This document shows, in pieces, positions 35,889 through 44,287 of a stretch of 64,000 nucleotides of DNA. The DNA lies in contig NZ_CP009754.1 of the NCBI RefSeq assembly GCF_000772045.1, forward strand, positions 2,914,001-2,978,000, written 5' to 3'. This DNA is from Streptomyces sp. CCM_MD2014. Its GTDB lineage: Bacteria; Actinomycetota; Actinomycetes; Streptomycetales; Streptomycetaceae. The notes below the pieces were generated by a model that did not search any database, was not told the origin of the DNA, and saw only the letters and a program-made list of their open reading frames with translations. Within the stretch, counting starts at the first letter, position 1. Each line of letters begins with the position of its first letter. Made by a program: the position numbers and the translations under genes.

Positions 35889-36725
35889 GTGCTCCCGAGC
35901 CGCCGCGGGCTCCCCGCCCGCGTCCCCGCCGCCCTCGCGCTGCTCCTGGCGACCACGGCCGCCGCCGGCGCGCTGGCCGCCTGCGGGGACACCGGCGGTC
36001 TGCGCGCCGCCGGGGCGACGCCCGCCGCGCGGAATCCGGCCCGGCTCTGGCCCGGGCTGACGCCGGCGTCCAGTCCGGCGTACGACATCGGCGAGGTGGA
36101 GCACGCGGTGGTCGAGGGCGTCGCCGTCCCCGGCGGCGACATCCGCAGGGCGGACCCGGTGGCCGCGGTGCGGGCCGAGATCGCCGCGCACCCGGACGAC
36201 TACGCGGCCGCGAAGGCGCCGTACCACGAGACGTCCGTGCGGATGGCGGACTGCGGCACGGACGGATCCGGGGAGGGCCGCTGCCCGGTGCTGCGGCCGT
36301 ATTACCGCGACCTGACCGGCGACGGGCGCCCCGAGATGACGCTGGGGTTCCGGCTGCTGCCGGCGAAGCTGACCGCCGTGCGCGTCTACACCGTCGAGAA
36401 GGACCGGCTCGTGCGGGTCATGTCCTACGAGGACGCGGTGAGCGCGGTCGAGCTGGCCGGGCGGACGGTGATCGTGCGCTCGCCCTCGGAGGTGGCCGGC
36501 TACGAGTACCGCCTGCAGTGGACCTGGGACGCCGATCAGCGGGCCATGCTGCTGACCAGCGACGAGATGCTGCGCACCGACGACGGCGGACGGCACACGA
36601 AGCGGCCGTCCACGTCGCCGTCCCCCTCGGCCACCGCCTCGCCGTCCTCCGGTTCGTCGCCCTCCGCCTCGCCGTCCTCCGCCTCGCCGTCCTCCGGTTC
36701 GTCGTCCCCGGCGAGCGCCCGGTGA
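35889..36725 (+). CDS. Lipoprotein encoded with a sensor kinase
   Basis: This 278-residue exported lipoprotein has a basic start, a hydrophobic stretch and the lipobox LAAC at about residues 28-31. The mature part has no family that I can name (YDIGEVEHAVVEG, then YYRDLTGDGRPEMTLGFRL). It ends in a Ser/Pro repeat (SPSASPSSAS type). GTG 35889 follows AGGAG. Its TGA overlaps the GTG of the sensor kinase, so the two are translated together. By analogy with CseA, it may modulate the kinase; this is inference. Confidence 0.75.
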   Translation: MLPSRRGLPARVPAALALLLATTAAAGALAACGDTGGLRAAGATPAARNPARLWPGLTPASSPAYDIGEVEHAVVEGVAVPGGDIRRADPVAAVRAEIAAHPDDYAAAKAPYHETSVRMADCGTDGSGEGRCPVLRPYYRDLTGDGRPEMTLGFRLLPAKLTAVRVYTVEKDRLVRVMSYEDAVSAVELAGRTVIVRSPSEVAGYEYRLQWTWDADQRAMLLTSDEMLRTDDGGRHTKRPSTSPSPSATASPSSGSSPSASPSSASPSSGSSSPASAR

Positions 36726-37966
36726 GGCTCGCCCTTCCCCGGTGGGCCGGACCTCTCGCGGTGCGGGCGGCCGTGTTCATCACCGTGATGTGCTGCGCGC
36801 TCGCCGCGCTGCTCGGCGTCCTGGTGCACGTCTCGGTGGCGGACCGGACCGTCGGGCAGGCGCGTGAGGTGGCCCTGTCCCGGCTGCGGGACGCCACGGA
36901 GGCCTACGAGGCGGGGGACCCGCTGCGCCGCGGGGCCGGCATCGATCCGCCGGGGCTGCCGCGTCGGCTGCGCGAGCTGGCCGTGTCGGGGCGGCGCGGC
37001 ACGATGGTCGCCGACTACGAGGGGCGCCCCACGATGTGGGCGGCCGGCCCCGCCGACGGCGGCCGGGCGCTGGCGGTGCGGGTCGACCACTCCCAGGGCC
37101 AGGCCACCATCGACGGTCTGGACGGCACGCTGGTGTGGGCGTCGGCGCTGGCGATCGGGGCGACGCTGCTGGTCGGCGCGTTCGCGGTGACGCGGGTGAC
37201 GCGCCGGCTGCACACGACGGCGCGGGTGGCGCGGCGGATCAGCGCCGGGGACCTCGACGCCCGGGTCGGCGATCCGCGCGCGCAGGATCCGACGCGCCCG
37301 CAGGACGAGGTGGCGTCGGTCGCCGCCGCGCTGGACTCCATGGCGGCGTCGCTGCAGGGCAAGCTGCTGGCCGAGCAGCGCTTCACCGCCGACGTGGCGC
37401 ACGAGCTGCGCACCCCGCTCACCGGCCTGCACGCGGCGGCCGAGCTGCTGCCGCCGGGCCGCCCCACCGAGCTGGTGCGGGACCGGGTGGCGGCGCTGCG
37501 CACGCTGACCGAGGACCTGCTGGAGATCTCCCGCCTGGAGAGCGGGCGGGAGCGGCCGGCGACGGAGCCGGAGGAGCTGGGCGCGCTGGCCCGGCGGGTG
37601 GTGCGGGGCTCGGGCACCGGCACCCGTGTGGACGTCGTACGCGACGCGCGGGTGGAGACCGACCGGCGGCGCCTGGAGCGGGTGCTGGGCAACCTGGTCG
37701 CGAACGCGCACCGGCACGGGCGGGCACCGGTGGTGCTGACCGTGGACGGCGCGGTCATCACCGTGCGGGACCACGGGGACGGCTATCCGGAGTACCTCCT
37801 CGCGCACGGGCCGCAGCGCTTTCGCACCGAGGGCGGGACCAAGGGGCACGGTCTGGGGCTGACGATCGCCCTGGGGCAGGCCGAGGTGCTGGGCGCGCGG
37901 CTGGAGTTCACCAACCCGCCGGACGGCGGGGCGCTGGCCCGGCTGACGCTGCCTCAGCAGCCCTGA
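36722..37966 (+). CDS. Sensor histidine kinase without a cognate regulator nearby
   Basis: This 414-residue membrane kinase has transmembrane segments at about 16-38 and 139-158, an extracellular sensor between them, a HAMP linker and a dimerisation domain with ADVAHELRTPLTGL (His227). The ATPase domain carries LGNLVANAHRHG (N box) and GHGLGLTIALG (G box). It is encoded directly after the lipoprotein. No response regulator gene adjoins, which makes it an orphan; its partner must be elsewhere in the chromosome. Confidence 0.9.
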   Translation: MRLALPRWAGPLAVRAAVFITVMCCALAALLGVLVHVSVADRTVGQAREVALSRLRDATEAYEAGDPLRRGAGIDPPGLPRRLRELAVSGRRGTMVADYEGRPTMWAAGPADGGRALAVRVDHSQGQATIDGLDGTLVWASALAIGATLLVGAFAVTRVTRRLHTTARVARRISAGDLDARVGDPRAQDPTRPQDEVASVAAALDSMAASLQGKLLAEQRFTADVAHELRTPLTGLHAAAELLPPGRPTELVRDRVAALRTLTEDLLEISRLESGRERPATEPEELGALARRVVRGSGTGTRVDVVRDARVETDRRRLERVLGNLVANAHRHGRAPVVLTVDGAVITVRDHGDGYPEYLLAHGPQRFRTEGGTKGHGLGLTIALGQAEVLGARLEFTNPPDGGALARLTLPQQP

Positions 37967-38042
37967 CCACGGCACTTTCCCCGATGGCTCAGTGCGGCGG
38001 GCGGTGCGTCCGGGGCGCTCCTAATGTGGCGGTTAGTGACCC

Positions 38043-38118
38043 GAAGACGCCTGAAGACGGCGGAAGACGCCTGAAGTCGGCGAAAGACGACGGAAGACGC
38101 CTGAAGGCACCTGAAAAC
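38043..38118 (+). repeat. 10-bp tandem repeat array upstream of the SH3 protein gene
   Basis: Seven full units and one partial unit of consensus GAAGACGCCT run without gaps from 38043. Units one, three and six are identical. The array ends about 25 bases before the start codon, so it may lie in the leader or promoter of the next gene. Confidence 0.75.
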
Positions 38119-38143
38119 CCGTTCGCTCCCGGGAGGTACTCCC

Positions 38144-38590
38144 ATGTCGCTCCTGTCCGCACCGGCCTCGCGCTCTCCCTTGGTCCGCGGCCTCGCCACC
38201 GCCCTCGCGGCCGGCGCGCTCGCCACCGCCGTCGCCGTCACGCCCGCCGTCGCGAACGACGACAGGGGCGGCGGCGAGACGTCCTCCACGTCCGGCGTCA
38301 CCGGCGGGGGAAACGGCGGCGACGCGTGGGGCGGGGGCGACGGCCGCCAGGAGCAGGGCCGCTACCGGGGCGTCGTGACGGCGAGCCGGCTGGCGCTGCA
38401 CACCTCGCCGGCCCGCGGTTCGGACGTCATCCGCTACGCCCGCCGGGGCGAGGTCGTCTCCATCTACTGCAAGACGCCCGGCAGCAACGTGCAGGGCAAC
38501 CCCCTCTGGTACCTCCTCACGGACGGCACCTGGGCCTGGGGCGCGGCCCGTTACATCGACAACATCGGCCCCGCGCCGCGCTGGTGCTGA
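38144..38590 (+). CDS. Secreted SH3-domain protein
   Basis: This 148-residue protein has a signal peptide (LATALAAGALATAVAVTPAVA, cleaved near AVA-NDD). A Gly-rich linker follows, then a bacterial SH3 domain (SRLALHTSPARGSDVIRYAR, then GNPLWYLLTDGTWAWGAARY). Such domains bind peptidoglycan or mediate protein contacts outside the cell. ATG 38144 follows GGGAGGTACTCCC. A tandem decamer array lies directly upstream. Confidence 0.8.
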   Translation: MSLLSAPASRSPLVRGLATALAAGALATAVAVTPAVANDDRGGGETSSTSGVTGGGNGGDAWGGGDGRQEQGRYRGVVTASRLALHTSPARGSDVIRYARRGEVVSIYCKTPGSNVQGNPLWYLLTDGTWAWGAARYIDNIGPAPRWC

Positions 38591-38633
38591 GCAAGACGGC
38601 GCGCAGACCACACCATTTGGGTAAGTTCCGGAC

Positions 38634-39995
38634 ATGACCAAGGCCGGAACCGGAACCGGACTCACCGTGGCACAGGCGGACACTCCCGCTCCCGTCGCCC
38701 GACTCCCCCGGCGCCGGGGCGTCGAACTCGCGCTGATCCTGATGGCCGTCCTGCTGTCGGTGTTCGGCTACTGCAACGTCGGTCTCGCGCAGCACGACGC
38801 CCTCCCGCCCGGCGCCGCCGGTTACGGCGCCGGGCTCGGGGTGCTCGCGCTCCTCGCCCATCTGGCGGTACGACTGCGCGCCCCGTACGCCGACCCGCTG
38901 CTGCTGCCCATCGGCGTGCTGCTCAACGGCCTGGGCCTGGTGCTGATCTACCGGCTCGACCTGGAGACGCCGGGCGACCGGGCGGCCCCGACCCAGCTGG
39001 TGTGGTCCACGCTGGGCGTCGCCCTGTTCATCGTGGTCGTCCTGCTCCTGCGCGACCACCGCGTCCTGCAGCGCTACGCCTACGTGTGCGTGGCCGCCGC
39101 GCTCGCCCTGCTCACCGTGCCGATCTTCTTCCCGGCGGTGAACGGCGCCCGCATCTGGATCCGGATCGAGGGCTTCTCCATCCAGCCCGGCGAGTTCGCG
39201 AAGGTGCTGCTCGCGGTGTTCTTCGCCGCGTACCTGGCCGCCAACCGCAGCGCGCTGGCGTACGCGGGGCGCCGGGTGTGGCGGCTGCAGCTGCCCACCG
39301 GGCGCGTGCTCGGCCCGATCGTGGCGGTGTGGCTGGTCAGCGTCGGCGTCCTGGTCCTGGAGCGGGACCTGGGCACCTCGCTCCTCTTCTTCGGCCTGTT
39401 CGTGGTCCTGCTCTACGTCGCCACCGGCCGCACCGGCTGGATCGCCGTCGGCCTGCTGCTGGCCTCGCTGGGCGCGGTGGCCGTGGGCTGGCTGGAGCCG
39501 CACGTGCACAGCCGGGTGGAGGACTGGCTGCACCCCTTCGCGTCCATCGAGGCGGGCCGGGGCCCCAACCAGCTCGCCCAGTCCCTCTTCGCCTTCGCGG
39601 CGGGCGGGGTGACCGGCACGGGTCTCGGGCTCGGGCACTCCGTGCTGATCGGTTTCGCCGTCAAGTCGGACTTCATCCTGGCGACGGCCGGGGAGGAGCT
39701 GGGCTTCCTCGGACTGACCGCGGTGTTCCTGCTGTACGGGCTGCTGGTGGAGCGCGGCTACCGGGCGGGCCTGGGCGCCCGCGACCCCTTCGGGCGGCTG
39801 CTGGCGGTCGGGCTCTCCTCGATCGTGGCGCTCCAGGTGTTCGTCATCGCGGGCGGGGTGACCGGGCTGATCCCGTTGACCGGCATGGCGATGCCGTTCC
39901 TGGCGCAGGGCGGGTCCTCGGTCGTCACCAACTGGGCGATCGTGGCCCTGCTGATCCGGGTGAGCCACGCGGCCCGGCGCGGGACGCCCTCGTGA
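38634..39995 (+). CDS. FtsW/RodA/SpoVE-family SEDS glycosyltransferase
   Basis: This polytopic membrane protein of 453 residues has about 12 hydrophobic helices. SEDS proteins polymerise lipid II into glycan strands. The family signatures are RIWIRIEGFSIQPGEFAKVL and a late ITGL/PLTGMAMPFLAQGGSS segment. It overlaps the start of a class B penicillin-binding protein by four bases, so the two form a dedicated wall-synthesis pair. A role in sporulation or polar growth is likely but not shown by sequence. Confidence 0.92.
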   Translation: MTKAGTGTGLTVAQADTPAPVARLPRRRGVELALILMAVLLSVFGYCNVGLAQHDALPPGAAGYGAGLGVLALLAHLAVRLRAPYADPLLLPIGVLLNGLGLVLIYRLDLETPGDRAAPTQLVWSTLGVALFIVVVLLLRDHRVLQRYAYVCVAAALALLTVPIFFPAVNGARIWIRIEGFSIQPGEFAKVLLAVFFAAYLAANRSALAYAGRRVWRLQLPTGRVLGPIVAVWLVSVGVLVLERDLGTSLLFFGLFVVLLYVATGRTGWIAVGLLLASLGAVAVGWLEPHVHSRVEDWLHPFASIEAGRGPNQLAQSLFAFAAGGVTGTGLGLGHSVLIGFAVKSDFILATAGEELGFLGLTAVFLLYGLLVERGYRAGLGARDPFGRLLAVGLSSIVALQVFVIAGGVTGLIPLTGMAMPFLAQGGSSVVTNWAIVALLIRVSHAARRGTPS

Positions 39996-41449
39996 CCCGG
40001 AACATCCGGCACGCGGCCGTCTTCTGCGCGCTGCTGCTGGTCGCGCTGGTGGTCAACGCGGCCCGGGTGCAGATCGTGCAGAAGCCGGAGTACGACGACA
40101 ACCCGGCCAACCGCCGCCCCGACATCGCCCGCTACCAGCAGCCGCGCGGCGACATCCTGGTCGGCGGCAGGGCCGTCACCGGCTCCCGGGACACCGGCGA
40201 GCACCTGCGCTTCGAGCGGACCTACGCCGACGGCCCGATGTACGCGCCGATCACCGGCTTCGCCTCGCAGGCGTACGGGACGACGCTCCTGGAGCACGCC
40301 GAGGACGGCCTGCTGTCCGGCGCCGACCCGATGCTCGCGCCGCTCCCGCTGTGGAACGACGTCACGGGCGCCCACAACCCTGGCGGCGACGTGGTGACGA
40401 CGATCGACGGGGCCGCGCAGCGGGCGGCGTACGAGGGGCTCGGCGGGCGCAAGGGGGCGGTGGCCGCGATCGAGCCGGCCACGGGCCGCGTCCTAGCCCT
40501 GGTCTCCACGCCCTCCTACGACCCCCAGGTGCTGTCCGGCAACAGCGCGGCCGCCACCCGCGCCTGGAACCGGCTGAACGCCGACCCGGACAAGCCGATG
40601 CTCAACCGGGCGGTGAGCCGGACCTATCCGCCGGGTTCGACGTTCAAGGTGGTCACCGCCGCGGCGGCGCTGGACGCGGGCGTGGTCCGCGACCTGGACG
40701 CGCCGACCCGCTCCCCCGACCCGTACACCCTGCCGGGGACGCGGACGAAGCTCACCAACGAGGCCGACGGGTGCCGGAACGCCTCGCTGCGGGAGGCGTT
40801 CGAGTGGTCCTGCAACACGGTGTTCGCCAAGCTCGGCGTGGACGTGGGCGTGCGCGGCATGACGGCGATGGCGGAGGCCTTCGGCTTCAACGACGACGGG
40901 CTGCGGGTCCCCTTCCCGGTCGCGCGGAGCACCTTCGACACGACGGTGGACCGGGCGCAGCTCGGCCTGTCGTCGATCGGGCAGTACAACACCCGGGCGA
41001 CTCCGCTGCAGATGGCGATGGTGGCGGCGGCTGTGGCGGGCGGCGGCCAGGTGCGCTCGCCGTACCTGGTGGAGCGGACGCTGCGGGCGGGCGGCAGCCT
41101 GGTGGCGGCGGCCGGGTCGCGTCCTTCCCGGGAGGTGATGCGGCCCTCGACGGCGGCCCTGCTCAAGGAGCTGATGACGGGCGTCGTGGACAACGGCACC
41201 GGCTCGAAGGCCGCGATCCCGGGGGCCACCGTGGGCGGCAAGACCGGCACCGCCCAGCACGGCGTCGGCAACTCGGGCTCGCCGTACGCGTGGTTCGTCT
41301 CCTGGGCGCGAGGCGACGGGGACATGGAGCCGAAAGTCGCGGTGGCGGTGGTGGTCGAGGGCTCGGCGGCGGACCGGGAGGGCGTCAGCGGGGGCGGGCT
41401 GGCGGCGCCGATCGCCCGGGCGGTGATGGAGGCGGTGCTCGCTGGATGA
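39992..41449 (+). CDS. Class B penicillin-binding protein (transpeptidase)
   Basis: This 485-residue transpeptidase has one N-terminal anchor (AVFCALLLVALVVNA). The catalytic triad of motifs is SxxK (STFK, Ser216/Lys219), SxN (SCN) and KTG (VGGKTGTAQHG). It cross-links peptidoglycan made by the SEDS partner encoded upstream. GTG 39992 overlaps the previous stop, which fits tight coupling. It resembles the PbpA-type proteins of actinobacteria. Confidence 0.92.
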   Translation: MTRNIRHAAVFCALLLVALVVNAARVQIVQKPEYDDNPANRRPDIARYQQPRGDILVGGRAVTGSRDTGEHLRFERTYADGPMYAPITGFASQAYGTTLLEHAEDGLLSGADPMLAPLPLWNDVTGAHNPGGDVVTTIDGAAQRAAYEGLGGRKGAVAAIEPATGRVLALVSTPSYDPQVLSGNSAAATRAWNRLNADPDKPMLNRAVSRTYPPGSTFKVVTAAAALDAGVVRDLDAPTRSPDPYTLPGTRTKLTNEADGCRNASLREAFEWSCNTVFAKLGVDVGVRGMTAMAEAFGFNDDGLRVPFPVARSTFDTTVDRAQLGLSSIGQYNTRATPLQMAMVAAAVAGGGQVRSPYLVERTLRAGGSLVAAAGSRPSREVMRPSTAALLKELMTGVVDNGTGSKAAIPGATVGGKTGTAQHGVGNSGSPYAWFVSWARGDGDMEPKVAVAVVVEGSAADREGVSGGGLAAPIARAVMEAVLAG

Positions 41450-41494
41450 GACGGGGGTACCACCTCCCGAGCCGCCCGACCTAACGTTCGGTCC

Positions 41495-42001
41495 ATGACT
41501 GACGACGCCGTGTACGAACTCGCCCAGGTCAACATCGCCCGCCTCAAGGCCCCCCTGGACTCACCGCAGTTGAAGGACTTCGTGGACGCGCTCGACCCGG
41601 TGAACGCGTCCGCCGACGCGGCGGACGGCTTCGTCTGGCGTCTGCAGAGCGAGGGCGGCGACGCGACCGACATCCCGGTCTTCGGGGACTCCTGGCTGAT
41701 CGTCAACCTGACGGTGTGGCGGGACGCGAACGCACTGACGGCGTTCATGTACCAGGGGCGGCACCGGGAGATGCTGGCGCGGCGCCGGGAGTGGTTCGAC
41801 AGGCCGACGGAGGCCGTCACGACCCTGTGGTGGGTGCCGGCGGGCCACCGCCCGACGGTCGCGGAGGCGGAGTCCCGGCTGCTCCACCTGCGCACCCACG
41901 GGCCGACACCGTACGCCTTCACGCTGCGGACGTCCTACCCGGCGGGGGCGTCGGCGCCCCTGCTCGGCGACGTACCGGAGGGGCTGGGCTGCTCGCTCTG
42001 A
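41495..42001 (+). CDS. DUF3291 protein
   Basis: This soluble protein of 168 residues matches the DUF3291 pattern (YELAQVNIARLKAPLDSPQL, then GFVWRLQSEGGDA and WFDRPTEAVTTLWWVPAGH). The fold is probably ferredoxin-like, related to stress-response barrels. No reaction is known to me. It starts at ATG 41495 and lies alone after the PBP gene. Confidence 0.8.
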   Translation: MTDDAVYELAQVNIARLKAPLDSPQLKDFVDALDPVNASADAADGFVWRLQSEGGDATDIPVFGDSWLIVNLTVWRDANALTAFMYQGRHREMLARRREWFDRPTEAVTTLWWVPAGHRPTVAEAESRLLHLRTHGPTPYAFTLRTSYPAGASAPLLGDVPEGLGCSL

Positions 42002-42056
42002 GAACCTGAGCAGGTCTCACTTCTTTACTCGCAGTCAACAAGTTGCGCGCAGGGGA

Positions 42057-42087
42057 TTGACGAGCTTGCTGACAAGCAGTCTCATAA
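42057..42087 (+). promoter_or_regulatory. Promoter with an overlapping operator-like palindrome
   Basis: TTGACG at 42057-42062 is a good -35 hexamer, and TCTCAT or TCATAA at 42080-42087 could be the -10. Between them GCTTG-CTGA-CAAGC (42064-42077) is a perfect dyad, well placed for repression. The TetR-family gene two loci downstream is the likely binder. Confidence 0.5.
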
Positions 42088-42148
42088 GACGCAGCACGCT
42101 GGAGTGACCGCGGGTAACACGATCCGTTCGACGAGGTGGGACACAGCC

Positions 42149-43087
42149 ATGACGACCCTGACGGAAGCCGACGCGCTCGAGGGCCTGCGCGACGCGCTCG
42201 GCCTGCTCAAGGACCGGGAGCAGGTGGCCGAACGGCTGCTCGACTCGTCCGCCAAGCACTCCTTCGACCCGGACAAGGAGCTGGACTGGGACGCGCCGTT
42301 CGAGGACGGCAAGTGGTTCTGGCCGCCGGAGCTGGTGTCGCTGTACGACACCCCGCTGTGGCGGCGGATGAGCGAGGAGCAGCGCATCCTCCTCTCCCAG
42401 CACGAGGCCGCCGCGCTCGCCTCGCTCGGCATCTGGTTCGAGCTGATCCTGATGCAGCTCCTGGTCCGGCACATCTACGACAAGGCGGCGACGAGCGCCC
42501 ACGTGCGCTACGCGCTGACCGAGATCGAGGACGAGTGCCGGCACTCGAAGATGTTCGCCCGGCTGATATCCCGCGGCGAGACGCCCTGGTACCCGGTGAG
42601 CCCGGTCCACCAGCACCTCGGCCGCCTCTTCAAGACGATCTCCACCACGCCCGGCTCCTTCACCGCCACGCTGCTCGGCGAGGAGGTCCTGGACTGGATG
42701 CAGCGGCTGACCTTCCCGGACGAGCGGGTCCAGCCGCTGATCCGGGGCGTCACGCGCATCCACGTCGTCGAGGAGGCCCGGCACGTGCGCTACGCCCGCG
42801 AGGAGCTGCGCCGGCAGATGGTGACGGCACCGAAGTGGTCGCAGGAGTTCACCCGGGTCACCTCCGGCGAGTTCGCCCGCGTCTTCTCCGTCGCCTTCAT
42901 CAACCCGGAGGTGTACACGAACGTCGGCCTGGACAAGCGCGAGGCCCTGGCCCAGGTCAAGGCGAGCGGCCACCGCAAGGAGATCATGCAGACCGGCGCG
43001 AAGCGCCTGACCGACTTCCTGGACGACATCGGCGTCCTGCGCGGCGTCGGCCGGAAGCTGTGGCGGTCCTCGGGGCTGCTCGCGTAA
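42149..43087 (+). CDS. AurF-type diiron N-oxygenase family protein
   Basis: This 312-residue helical-bundle protein resembles the p-aminobenzoate N-oxygenase AurF family. Iron ligands fit EIEDECRHSKMF and HVVEEARHVRYA, each an E-x-x-H pair, with an earlier Glu in QHEAAAL. Members oxidise amines or fatty substrates with oxygen. The true substrate is unknown, and many Streptomyces copies stand outside biosynthetic clusters, as here. ATG 42149 follows GAGGTGGGACACAGCC. A TetR gene follows on the same strand and probably controls it through the palindrome in the promoter. Confidence 0.82.
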   Translation: MTTLTEADALEGLRDALGLLKDREQVAERLLDSSAKHSFDPDKELDWDAPFEDGKWFWPPELVSLYDTPLWRRMSEEQRILLSQHEAAALASLGIWFELILMQLLVRHIYDKAATSAHVRYALTEIEDECRHSKMFARLISRGETPWYPVSPVHQHLGRLFKTISTTPGSFTATLLGEEVLDWMQRLTFPDERVQPLIRGVTRIHVVEEARHVRYAREELRRQMVTAPKWSQEFTRVTSGEFARVFSVAFINPEVYTNVGLDKREALAQVKASGHRKEIMQTGAKRLTDFLDDIGVLRGVGRKLWRSSGLLA

Positions 43088-43136
43088 GCCCCTCGGCCGC
43101 CCCCGCGACGCCGGGCCACGCGGTTACCCTGCGGAC

Positions 43137-43790
43137 ATGAATCCGCAGGCCTCCACCCCCGCCTACCGCCGCCTCAGCGTCGAGGAGCGCCGCCTCCAGT
43201 TGCTGGACGCGGCGCTCGCCCTCTTCGCGCACCGGCCCCCGGAGGAGGTCTCCCTGGACGACGTGGCCGAGCAGGCCGGGGTCTCCCGGCCGCTGGTGTA
43301 CCGGTACTTCCCCGGCGGCAAGCAGCAGTTGTACGAGGCCGCGCTCGGCTCCGCCGCCGACGAGCTCCGCCTGTGCTTCGACGAGCCCCGCGTGGGACCG
43401 CTGCTGGCCCGGCTCTCCCGCGCCCTGGACCGCTACCTCGCCTTCGTCGACGAGCACGACACCGGCTTCAGCGCCCTGCTGCGCGGCGGCAGCGTGGTCG
43501 AGACCTCGCAGACCTCGGGCATCGTCGACGGCGTACGCCGGGCCGCCGCCGACCACATCATGAGCCACCTGGACGTCGCCGACCCCGGACCCCGGCTGCG
43601 CATGACGGTCCGGATGTGGATCACTGCGGTGGAGGCGGCCTCACTGATCTGGCTGGACGAGGACAAGCAGCCGCCCCTCGACGAACTGCGGGAGTGGCTG
43701 GTGGAGCAGTTCCTCGCCGTGCTGACGGTCACCGCCCGCCGCGACCCGCAGACCGCGACCCTGGTCGAGGCGCTGTCGGCGGACCTCTGA
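43137..43790 (+). CDS. TetR-family regulator
   Basis: This 217-residue repressor-type protein has an N-terminal helix-turn-helix, seen in EEVSLDDVAEQAGVSRPLVY and RYFPGGKQQLYE. The C-terminal ligand-binding domain is helical. It follows the diiron oxygenase gene by 49 bases on the same strand. It is a good candidate to bind the GCTTG-N4-CAAGC dyad upstream of that gene. The effector is unknown. Confidence 0.9.
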   Translation: MNPQASTPAYRRLSVEERRLQLLDAALALFAHRPPEEVSLDDVAEQAGVSRPLVYRYFPGGKQQLYEAALGSAADELRLCFDEPRVGPLLARLSRALDRYLAFVDEHDTGFSALLRGGSVVETSQTSGIVDGVRRAAADHIMSHLDVADPGPRLRMTVRMWITAVEAASLIWLDEDKQPPLDELREWLVEQFLAVLTVTARRDPQTATLVEALSADL

Positions 43791-43860
43791 GACCGGACCC
43801 CGGTCGCCGGCCCGGGCGCCGGCCGCCGGCACCGGTGCGCCGATCGCCGACACTGGTCCC

Positions 43861-44184
43861 GTGAAGAGCGAAGACACCCCCTTCGAGGGCGGCCCCATGG
43901 ACGGACGCGTACTGCCCGTCCTGGTCGGGATGACCGGGCACCCGCCGAAGACGTACCGCATCCCCGTACCGGACCCGGACGGCGGCCCGGCCACCGTGCT
44001 CGTGTACCGGAGGGAGCCCCGGGACCCCCGGGGCGGACTCCGGTTCGCCCGGTGGAAGTACACGTACGACCCCTCGGGCAGGAAGGGCTCCGGCCGGAAG
44101 TGGCCCTGGTCGAAACCGGACCGCCCGGCGGCCGCCGATCCAGACGCCACGCCGCACGGCAAGCCGGACGACGCGGACGGGTGA
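43861..44184 (+). CDS. Small uncharacterised basic protein
   Basis: This 107-residue protein starts at GTG 43861. The recognisable part is GMTGHPPKTYRIPVPDPD and RFARWKYTYDPSGRK, a pattern seen in Streptomyces hypothetical proteins. It is rich in Pro, Asp and Arg, with no membrane span. I cannot give it a function. It lies between the TetR gene and a wall hydrolase. Confidence 0.6.
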   Translation: MKSEDTPFEGGPMDGRVLPVLVGMTGHPPKTYRIPVPDPDGGPATVLVYRREPRDPRGGLRFARWKYTYDPSGRKGSGRKWPWSKPDRPAAADPDATPHGKPDDADG

Positions 44185-44287
44185 CCCCGTTGCGCCGGTC
44201 CGCGCACACTCGGCGCGCGAAGCCCGCGGACCCGCCACATGCTCGCCGTGCGAAGCGGACCCACCGCCTCGCACGGGAGGTGATGAT

